DNA of 64,000 nt from JAWKNZ01 sp041391425 (lineage in GTDB: Bacteria; Bdellovibrionota_B; Oligoflexia; Oligoflexales; JAWKNZ01). The notes beneath the pieces are model-generated. The model did no database searches, was not told the origin of the DNA, and saw only the letters and a list, made by a program, of their open reading frames with translations. Every line of letters starts with the position of its first letter. Positions within the stretch are counted from its first letter, which is position 1. Positions 34,791 through 42,510 of the stretch are shown in pieces. The position numbers and the translations under genes are program-made. The stretch is taken from NCBI GenBank assembly GCA_041391425.1, contig JAWKNZ010000015.1, positions 1-64,000 on the forward strand, given 5' to 3'.

Positions 34791-36887
34791 ATGAAAATAA
34801 GAAACAGTATAATGACTAGTTCATTTATTGTGGCCTTGATGATAATTCAATTTATTGGATGTAAATCTCAGCTGGCTAATATTGAAGGCAGCAAAATAAA
34901 TGAAGTATCTAATAAAGAAGGAGCATATCAAGATTCAGAGCTATTAGATGATGTTACCAATCGAGAAGAATTTAAGTATGTGATTCAACATGCAGATGAG
35001 GTAGCGAAAATATCTGAACTTAGAATTCCTGAAAAGGTCAAAAATTCAATTGACCAGACTTTAACGATGGAAGCTGCTATATCTTTGTTGCCGGAGCTTC
35101 TTCGTAAAAATATTTCTTTGAAGCATGGTTTGAATTTTATCGGATTAAGAGGGCATTTAATTGACGAAGGGTTTAGCCAATCAGCCGATGTTATCTATCC
35201 TAGGGTCATCCTTTGGGATGAAGAAAATGGATTTAGTTTATCATGGAATGGTGGTTTGCCATGGCAGATCGCTTCTCATCAGATGGACGTTTTTGATTTT
35301 GATCATAAGCAAATGAAATTTCATCTGCACCAAATCGATTTTCCGATAAAAAAGAATGATGTCGATGGTATTTTTCCATATGCTATGAAGGATAATTCTA
35401 ATTTATCTTCTGATGTTGCCTGTTATCAATGCCATGGACCAAATAATAGGCCTATATTTAATATGTATCCGGACTGGGGAGCTTTTTATGGATCGGATAA
35501 CGACGAGATCACAACAGATGGGGTTTCGCCTGCAAAGGAAAGTAATCAGCAGAAAAGGGAAAAATTAGAATATAAGTTTAACTACCTCTCTCGAGAAGGT
35601 AGTTTTTATAGATTATTTAGAGAAGGAATGGATATAAGTGATGAGACAGGATTATCGAAGTTCAAAGATAATTTAACGCAAGTATTCAAAAAATATGTTG
35701 ATGATACCAACTTGTCGGATACATTTAAGAGCAAAGCTCGAGAAAAAATGAGTAATTTAAATAAGGTCAGCCTAGAAGCACATGAAAATGCTATCAAACG
35801 TTATGAGCCTTTACTAAGAGTGCTTGATAGCCCTTATTATAAAGGGTTTTCTGACGACTTTAAAGGTCATATAACAAGTGCAAAAGATCACTTCCCATTT
35901 CGCCCTAGTAACGAAGGGGCCATTGACCATCAAAGTAGAAGTTTTTTCTTTAGACCTAATTTACGGGTAGGTATTTTATATAGCCGCCTAAATGCTAAGT
36001 TTATCTATTATAATTATTTAAAGCCATCTTTCTCAGGAAGCATAGAAAATGGAATCTTACGAGAGACATTTTTATTTTCAGCTTTGGATTGTAACTGGCA
36101 AGATCATGAAGTGCTTTATAAAAAACTTATTGAAAAAATGCATTTTTCTTCATTTAAGTCTCCAACTGGACGCCCTCGTGTTCACTTTATAGAACTGTTG
36201 AGGAAATTTCAGCATAAAGATAGTGGTGCAGTGCTGCGACTTAGAGATTACGATATTCGCTTGGCTTATAATAATTCATCTTACTCAGATATTGACCCTG
36301 ATAATGGTAAAGAATATCTAAAGAAATTTACAACAAATGTTATGGGACTTGGATATTATATAGTTGGTTCTGATAGTTCTGCTCAATTAGAGCGCTATGG
36401 AACTAAATTTAACAACGAATTTTATCAAAATGGCGATTATTATTTTAATTCATATTGGGATGGTAGTGCTACGATTAATGAATACCTTGCGGCTATGATC
36501 ATAAGCGATCCTGAATTAAAAGCATCCGGTCATAGTTTCGATGGTGTTCGAAATTTTCTTTTTAAATATGGCCGTCTCTTCGATCGATTTAATCTTGATA
36601 AGAAGTATTTTTATGCAATAGATACAATTTTGTCTGAGGATATGGAAAATAAATCAGTTATTGGGTGGGTCCCTGCTCCTTATCCAAATGATATAGGAGG
36701 TGAACATCATCGAGAAGGCTTTACTAAACGTGATATAGAGTATTTTCCATTTTATGGGGAAGATGGAGTGGATTTAGAGGTTAACAATAGAACGAAAAAG
36801 AGGACTACCACTAGAGACAGTCAAAATGTACACCAGCAGATATGTAAAAAGTCTCTTTCAAATTTGGAAAAATTGTTATCAAATTGA
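34791..36887 (+). CDS. Lipoprotein with one c-type haem motif, unknown function
   Basis: The protein has 698 residues with lipobox FIGC. A single haem site CYQCH occurs in CYQCHGPNNRPIFNMYPDW (about residues 205-225 of the mature region). I know this haem-plus-RPIF-x-YPDW block only from exported proteins of predatory-type proteobacteria and cannot name a family. ATG 34791, with AAGG eight bases upstream, is preferred to an in-frame TTG at 34770. The large remainder has no recognised domain. Confidence 0.65.
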   Translation: MKIRNSIMTSSFIVALMIIQFIGCKSQLANIEGSKINEVSNKEGAYQDSELLDDVTNREEFKYVIQHADEVAKISELRIPEKVKNSIDQTLTMEAAISLLPELLRKNISLKHGLNFIGLRGHLIDEGFSQSADVIYPRVILWDEENGFSLSWNGGLPWQIASHQMDVFDFDHKQMKFHLHQIDFPIKKNDVDGIFPYAMKDNSNLSSDVACYQCHGPNNRPIFNMYPDWGAFYGSDNDEITTDGVSPAKESNQQKREKLEYKFNYLSREGSFYRLFREGMDISDETGLSKFKDNLTQVFKKYVDDTNLSDTFKSKAREKMSNLNKVSLEAHENAIKRYEPLLRVLDSPYYKGFSDDFKGHITSAKDHFPFRPSNEGAIDHQSRSFFFRPNLRVGILYSRLNAKFIYYNYLKPSFSGSIENGILRETFLFSALDCNWQDHEVLYKKLIEKMHFSSFKSPTGRPRVHFIELLRKFQHKDSGAVLRLRDYDIRLAYNNSSYSDIDPDNGKEYLKKFTTNVMGLGYYIVGSDSSAQLERYGTKFNNEFYQNGDYYFNSYWDGSATINEYLAAMIISDPELKASGHSFDGVRNFLFKYGRLFDRFNLDKKYFYAIDTILSEDMENKSVIGWVPAPYPNDIGGEHHREGFTKRDIEYFPFYGEDGVDLEVNNRTKKRTTTRDSQNVHQQICKKSLSNLEKLLSN

Positions 36888-36977
36888 TTGAGATGAGAAA
36901 CTATGATGGTAAACATAGAAAATGCTTTATTTGATGGAAAACACTATCAAATTAGATATAAATAGGGGTTTTGTAAG

Positions 36978-37930
36978 TTGGAAAAACTCAGCTATCTTAT
37001 TGAAAAAGGACAAATGTTTTCGTCTGAATATCAGCTAGGCGATTTAAAAGGGGTTTCAAATCATTTGCCTATGTGTCTATATGCAAGGTCCAAGATTGGA
37101 GCTACGGATGATCAGTTGGCTTGGTTTTATGAAAGATATATACCAAAGCTTGAATTAAAAAACTCTCAGTTGCAAGAAATTAAATGGCAAGAGCAGCTTG
37201 GGAAGCATAAATTTAACTCTGATTACCTAAAATTCTTTACGTTGAAATGCAAAAGTACGGAACTGATGCTTTGTTGCTAGAGTATTTGCCACTTCTTTTA
37301 GAGGTGTTGGAGGAGGGGCTTTTCATCCTCTTATACGACTTGCCTACATGTAGAAATGGGAAGTAAGCGAGATCATCGAGGCTCTGGCTTCTTGGGCTAT
37401 GGGATGTTACCATTGAATATTTCCACTTTGGAAATCGAAGGGACTACTGCTAAGCCTTAAGAAATTATCTAGTTTGGGTTTTGATAAAGCTAAATATCAA
37501 CAGACACCTAGCGTATTTAACAGAATGGAAAGCAAGTCAGGACTCATTATTTCAAGAAAATATTCGAGTGCCTTTTGATCTTGACTTGAAATCACTAGCG
37601 GATGCTGCAATTCAAGTATTTCTCTCTTGTCCCAGTTTTGCCTGTATACATCTGGTAACTTCAACTCACGCTTTAAGGCATGTCATTCCTTTTGTAGGTC
37701 AAACGAACGATACTCTTAAACATTTCTGGTTGGCGTTCGCAGCTGTTTTTGTATCTGAAGGAGCTCCAAATATGAAAACTCCAATAGTTACAAAAAGTCG
37801 CTCTTGGGGTGAGCTGTCTAAGCAGGCAATCGAGTCTGAAAATGATCATTGGTGTAAATTTGTCTACACTTGCATGGAAGAGGAGAAGCATTACAAATCT
37901 CCATTTTATCTGCAGGCTGCAAATTGCTAA
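36978..37930 (+). pseudogene. Decayed questin oxidase-like gene (DUF4243)
   Basis: Three frames carry successive pieces of one protein. The first is SNHLPMCLYARSKIGATDDQ (36978 onward). The second is LLLEYLPLLLEV followed by GGAFHPLIRLAYM and SEIIEALASWAMGCYH (37240-37400). The third is FACIHLVTSTHALRHVIPF and HWCKFVYTCMEEEKHY (37481-37930). These are the expected order and spacing of the questin oxidase-like family, which is known from fungi and many bacteria. At least three frameshifts and one in-frame stop (after LAYM) break it, so it is truly decayed. The start is a TTG at 36978. Confidence 0.75.
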
Positions 37931-38183
37931 CGATTGATTATTTATATCAAAAAACTTGATTACTACTGCAAATAAATAACTAGGGAAAGGATTTCCGGGT
38001 AAGGCGGGCAGACTAGGTCATCAGTAAAATATTCTCCGTTCTCTTTGAATTAAGTTTAAATGTTGGCGTTGCCCTAATGATCAGTTTACCAGCTAGAGGG
38101 GCCCAACTCAGATCAATTTGACTATTCATCTGTCGCAATTGTGCGCCACAAGCCGGTACAGTATTAATTTTTACAATACTTAG

Positions 38184-38530
38184 TTAATCAAGCTTGGATT
38201 TTTAAGGATTAAAACTCCAGCCATAACCTTGGCAAGATAATTGGTATTATTTTCATACCCGGATTCAATCAATACCCATGGATCTCTGCTACCAGTTTCA
38301 TTATTCTTTGCTGGACTCGCTTACCTCCTGCATTGTAACCGAAAAGTGCTAAACGCCAATCGCCGAAACGATCATGTTGATTATTAGGCGCAGCATGGCA
38401 TCAGTTTCTTTTTCGATATCTAACCGTTCGTCAGTTACTTTGTCGACTTTGAGGCCATACCTCCTTGCTGTGCTGGGTATAAATTGCCATAGGCCTGCAG
38501 CTCTTACCGGATTTAGATGTTCCTGGTAAA
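38184..38530 (-). pseudogene. Broken lytic transglycosylase (SLT/MltD-type) C-terminal domain of the M56 gene
   Basis: Read leftwards after IESGF of the M56 gene, pieces in different frames give HLNPVRAAGLWQFIPSTARR, YGLKVDKVTDERLDIEKET, FGDWRLALFGYNAGGKRVQQ and NNTNYLAKVMAGVLILKNP. These are consecutive blocks of the MltD-like SLT domain that cleaves peptidoglycan, with the catalytic Glu in IESGF itself. At least three frameshifts separate them. The segment is continuous with the M56 gene and was once its C-terminus. 37931-38183 shows no gene. Confidence 0.8.
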
Positions 38531-39748
38531 TTACAGAAATCCAGACTCTATTAATGCAATTGCTTGTAGCTCCTCTGGTGCATCATGGCGAGCAAAGATT
38601 CGATTCATCATATCGAGGTATTGGGTTCTTCGTCCTATTGCTCCTTTAATAAACTCTCTCCCCCTGGGGGTGCCTACATAATAATTGAGTTGGCCTAAGA
38701 CGGCCTCGTTGACCTCAATCGGAAATTTGCTTTCTTTAAAAGACTTGGCCAACTCATGGGCTTCTACTAACGTGACTTTTCTATCATAGACAACTCCACT
38801 TGTTGCTAAGGCTACTGATGCAATTATGGTGGTCGTTAAAGAGCCCATTATGACAAATTTTTTAAACTTATTTTTCACATCGTACCGACTCATCATTTCT
38901 ACTCTCCATTTAAGTTGTTGCGCTGAACTTCCCATTGACATACCTGTGGTACCAACAAGTCTCCTTTGAGAGTTCAGTGCATTTTCAGCTACTGTCAATA
39001 AACAGTAGCAATATTGATGTGTGTTGACTCCCTTGCGGCCGATAAGGGCTTCATCACACGCTAACTCTTGAACTTCTGAAATTCGACTATGAGCTAGGTG
39101 CACAAGTGGATTCCAGAAGAATAGAGACTTGATAAAATAGGCAATATGAGACCAGATGGTATCGCCTTGCCTATGGTGTTGAAGTTCGTGTTTGATTGCC
39201 AGTTGTAAATGGCTTAGATTGCTTATGAGAGATTCGGGTACAACAACGTAAGCTTTCCTAAAAGTGCGATAGGCAAAAGGAACATCTGAAGATCCACTGA
39301 TAAGGACTTTGACTTTACCGATTGATCGCAATTCTATAGATGAATTCAATATACGATAGATCTTTCGGGCATTAGCAAGGTATCTGCTAAAATACCACAA
39401 AAATATAAGACAAAGGGCTATTATACCAATTGCCTTATATGGAATGGTATCCTGTGATACAGGCATAACTTTGTTTTTGTAATGAGTCACCTTAGGGTGT
39501 GATTTAAGTATCTGCTGAGGGCTATCAAAAGTTTGAGCGGAAACTACGGTAAAACTATGATCGGGGGCTGCTAGATACACCAACGGCGATAATGCTGTCA
39601 TTAGGGCTACAAAATTGCAAAACCGATGAATCAATATGGGCTGGATAGATATACGGGATATGATAGACCGTGAAGTGCCAATCAAGATAATGATAGCGGC
39701 CGTGCTTATAATGATCGCTAAAAATATATAAGCAGTATCAAAACTCAT
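38531..39748 (-). CDS. BlaR1/MecR1-type M56 membrane peptidase, originally fused to a lytic transglycosylase
   Basis: The open part has 405 residues. Transmembrane segments lie near 7-27, 43-60, 106-122 and 288-305. The M56 zinc site HELQH is at 187-191, in LAIKHELQHHRQGD. M56 sensors cleave the BlaI-type repressor when the cell wall is attacked. After the last membrane segment the protein continues into the start of an SLT domain (PEELQAIALIESGF), then a frameshift stops it at 38531. Its ATG overlaps the repressor stop by four bases, so the pair is coupled. Confidence 0.8.
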   Translation of the reverse strand: MSFDTAYIFLAIIISTAAIIILIGTSRSIISRISIQPILIHRFCNFVALMTALSPLVYLAAPDHSFTVVSAQTFDSPQQILKSHPKVTHYKNKVMPVSQDTIPYKAIGIIALCLIFLWYFSRYLANARKIYRILNSSIELRSIGKVKVLISGSSDVPFAYRTFRKAYVVVPESLISNLSHLQLAIKHELQHHRQGDTIWSHIAYFIKSLFFWNPLVHLAHSRISEVQELACDEALIGRKGVNTHQYCYCLLTVAENALNSQRRLVGTTGMSMGSSAQQLKWRVEMMSRYDVKNKFKKFVIMGSLTTTIIASVALATSGVVYDRKVTLVEAHELAKSFKESKFPIEVNEAVLGQLNYYVGTPRGREFIKGAIGRRTQYLDMMNRIFARHDAPEELQAIALIESGFL

Positions 39749-40143
39749 GGATCTAACCTCTCTAAGAGAATTTTTTTAATCTCTACCAGGTCAGATTTCG
39801 ATAGATCCATTGTATCTACTAAGGTTCTGATTAGTGATGATGGAGTGTCTGAAAAAACATTTTTGAGTAGATGCCCAAGACTTGCCTGTTCGTACTCCGA
39901 CTTCATAATCTGTGGGGTGTAGATGTAGCTATTTCCATTACCTTTACGGCTAGTCACAATCTCTTTCTTTTCGAGAATCCTGATAATGGTGGAGACCGAA
40001 GTGTATGCAAGTTGGCGCTCATTTGGCAAATGCTGTATGACTTCTTTTACAGTTGCTTCACCAAGGTTCCAGATGATCTGCATCAACTCTAATTCTGTTT
40101 CCGTGAGCAGTTTCTTCTCTTGTTCCTTTGAGGGTTTTTTCAT
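39745..40143 (-). CDS. BlaI/MecI-family transcriptional repressor
   Basis: The protein has 132 residues. It has a winged helix (LTETELELMQIIWNLGEATV, then YTSVSTIIRILEKKEIV) followed by the BlaI dimerisation and cleavage region. In the family the dimer blocks its own operon until the M56 partner cleaves it. It is the first gene of the operon, AAGGAG precedes the ATG, and a double operator lies over its promoter (40159-40216). Confidence 0.9.
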   Translation of the reverse strand: MKKPSKEQEKKLLTETELELMQIIWNLGEATVKEVIQHLPNERQLAYTSVSTIIRILEKKEIVTSRKGNGNSYIYTPQIMKSEYEQASLGHLLKNVFSDTPSSLIRTLVDTMDLSKSDLVEIKKILLERLDP

Positions 40144-40158
40144 TGAAGACTCCTTTTA

Positions 40159-40216
40159 ATTCTAAGATAACTAAAAGCTTAGTAGAAGTCAACTAAGATT
40201 TTAGTTATATTAGAAT
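40159..40216 (-). promoter_or_regulatory. Sigma-70-type promoter covered by a tandem BlaI-like operator
   Basis: Read leftwards, TTGACT (40187-40192) and TATCTT (40164-40169) are separated by exactly 17 bp. Two dyads cover them: AACTAAAAGCTTAGTA and AACTAAGATTTTAGTT, both fitting ACTAA-N4-TTAGT, with centres 22 bp apart (two helical turns). The whole region is also one large inverted repeat (27-base arms, 24 matches). This is the expected site for autorepression by the adjacent repressor. Confidence 0.75.
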
Positions 40217-40374
40217 CATTGTCATTCATGATCTATACAGCTTAGTTTGAGTATTCTTGATGGATTAATTTGATATCTTCTGATTGGACATAGCGGTAGC
40301 GAGTTTGTTCTAATTGGTAATGCTAGTTGTCGGGATACCTAAATTTATTCTACGGAAAATTTCGATATGAATTA

Positions 40375-41538
40375 TTATTCCTTCGTTGGTAAGCCCAAAA
40401 TAAAGCTTTCAAGTTGATTGAGATGGCCATCGAAAACAAGGCCCTTTGCAAACTCTTTTGATTGAATAGTAGATCCTCCTTTAGATTGACCATTGGCATC
40501 TGCGATCACAATTTGGCCACCACCTTCCTCAATGTAAACATCATAGTTTGATGCCTCGTTGTTTATAATGCTCATCTTGAATAAAAATCCATCAACAGGT
40601 CTAGCATCATTAATACAGACAATATTTTTGTTTTCTCTAAAACATTCAATGAATGCATATAGCTGCTGCTTTGAGTCAATTATTTTTGAATCTTGCAATC
40701 GTCTTGTTCTAGAGTAAATATCATAAAGTCCCTTCTCTTTATCCACTTGAATTAAAGTCATTTTAATATAATCGTCGTTGCTATCTAAATCAGAAGTCGA
40801 TGTAAAAGAAATAGAGCTATCTAAAGGCTGATCGTCAAAAAAGATTACATGGGATAAACTAGTAACTCTACCATCATCTAAAGTATATTCCATGTCAATT
40901 AGAAGAGAGCTTGGGTCAGCCGACTTATGATAAAATTCGTTGGCATCCAAACCATTTCGCTCTTTTTCATATAATTTAACCATGTCTTCTTCTGTCTGGT
41001 GGAGATATGATCGATCTTTATTATTGTCAAAGCAAGTAGGGCAAATATTTTTATCGAACCACTGTTCGAATGTTTTTTCGTCAGGTATAGGGGCAGGGCT
41101 AGTGCTATTAGCATATGCAATGATCTTAAAATCTTTCTTATAAGGTATTTCTACTTTTTCACCTTCTTCTAAAATATGAGCCTCAATCGTATCACACCCC
41201 TCATCGATAGGTCGATAAACTGGTCTTACGTACTCCCCATCTAGATAATAATTTCCAAAACCTAACCTAGAATTGCCGTTATCGCCGCCATCCAATTCAT
41301 TTATTTTCCAGCCACGTGCAGGTCCGTCAGTGACATCATAATAAACTGAAACAAAAAAGGGGTTGCAGCTATGCATCGTTATTCTCTTATTAGCTTGAAG
41401 AAAAATGTTCTTTTCACTATCAATGATAAACTTGATGCTTTCTTTTTCTTCATCGTTCTTATTTTTTTTGTTTAGCAACTCTCCACAACTTATATTTACG
41501 GAAATCAGAAAAATCAATGCTACAAAGTACTTCATCAT
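40375..41538 (-). CDS. Lipoprotein of unknown function
   Basis: The protein has 387 residues with lipobox NISC. Several cysteines (CNPF, CDTIE, CPTCFD, CFRENKNIVC) could form disulfides. NICPTCFD lacks the His of a haem site. I recognise no family. AGGAGG lies eight bases before the ATG at 41538, so an in-frame TTG at 41544 is unlikely to be used. It is transcribed alone. Confidence 0.65.
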   Translation of the reverse strand: MMKYFVALIFLISVNISCGELLNKKNKNDEEKESIKFIIDSEKNIFLQANKRITMHSCNPFFVSVYYDVTDGPARGWKINELDGGDNGNSRLGFGNYYLDGEYVRPVYRPIDEGCDTIEAHILEEGEKVEIPYKKDFKIIAYANSTSPAPIPDEKTFEQWFDKNICPTCFDNNKDRSYLHQTEEDMVKLYEKERNGLDANEFYHKSADPSSLLIDMEYTLDDGRVTSLSHVIFFDDQPLDSSISFTSTSDLDSNDDYIKMTLIQVDKEKGLYDIYSRTRRLQDSKIIDSKQQLYAFIECFRENKNIVCINDARPVDGFLFKMSIINNEASNYDVYIEEGGGQIVIADANGQSKGGSTIQSKEFAKGLVFDGHLNQLESFILGLPTKE

Positions 41539-42510
41539 AACCAACGCCTCCTAAACCAAATATTTTCTAATAAAGGGGATATTTCTTTATCGGCTTAAAG
41601 TGAATTTTTTAGCCATGACTTAATCAAAAAAACGTATTCAAATGTATTCAAAGTTAACGAATCCAAAATTTAGGGCGTGGCATTCAATGAATTTAATACA
41701 TTGATATTAATAGATTATTTTCTGTCATTATACGCTATCAATTATTCAATTTGCTGCAAACTTTATTGATATGAAGGATGATTGTCTGTTAATAGTTAGT
41801 ATTATACTTAAGGTGTTTCTGAAAAGATTTTTTCAGAAAAATCAATGATACCAACAAATCTTAAGTTCTTTTTCAAGATGTGCTCTTTACTTTTTAACAA
41901 CTAAGCGTTCTCTAAAATCCAATTTTTCATCAATTCTTTAATTTTAGTCTGATAAGGAATATTTTCTTGATCTGCCTTAAATCTAAAAGCCTCCAAAAGA
42001 ACAATCGGTATCTTAATGCATATTTTATTATGTAGCCAGGTCGGTAGGAATTGAGTCAAACTAGTTAGTTTAGAACAGGTTATTAATTATCGCTAATATT
42101 CCACTAGAAAATTTGCTGGTTAACAATATTTATGTATATCCATAATATTTCCAAAGGCATTTGAATGATAGTCAAAGTATTATAGGACGCTCTTACACTT
42201 ATTTATTATTTACATTCACAATACATGAGAAAAATACATGCAATAGTTTTCAGATTTTATATCATGAACCTTGGTTTAGGAATAGTTATATGATTACACC
42301 AACTTTCTACGTAGAGTTGAATCATATTTTTAGTAACCGCAAATTCAAATCAGAATATAAGCGCACTTTCCTCCAAATTGATTCCGCACTTTCAGCAGAA
42401 TACGCAGACAGTTTCAAAGATTTCATCCTTCTGCGCTAATAGCACTAAATAGGCTATTTAGATTGCTGAGATTTAAAATACATGCTGAATCGTTTGTAGA
42501 TTTAGAAGTG
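41539..42510. other. Long gene-poor region
   Basis: Apart from the antitoxin-like fragment at 41901-42030, no gene is convincing. A perfect 10-bp hairpin (TTTCTGAAAA, loop GATT, TTTTCAGAAA) lies at 41816-41839. A rightward open frame at 42161-42439 starts with TTG, has no ribosome-binding site and resembles nothing I know. Confidence 0.4.
41901..42030 (-). pseudogene. Ribbon-helix-helix antitoxin remnant
   Basis: Read leftwards: CIKIPIVLLEAFRFKADQEN, then IPYQTKIKELMKNWILENA and a stop. The sequence I-K-I-P, L-E-A, A-x-x-x-x-IPYQTKI is the pattern of BrnA/CopG-type antitoxins. No start codon with a ribosome-binding site and no intact toxin gene are visible nearby, so it is probably a leftover. 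Confidence 0.45.

Noticed and set aside
42161..42439. Rightward open frame of 92 codons starting with TTG
   Set aside because: No ribosome-binding site and no recognisable pattern in a gene-poor region; a toxin remnant was considered but not supported.
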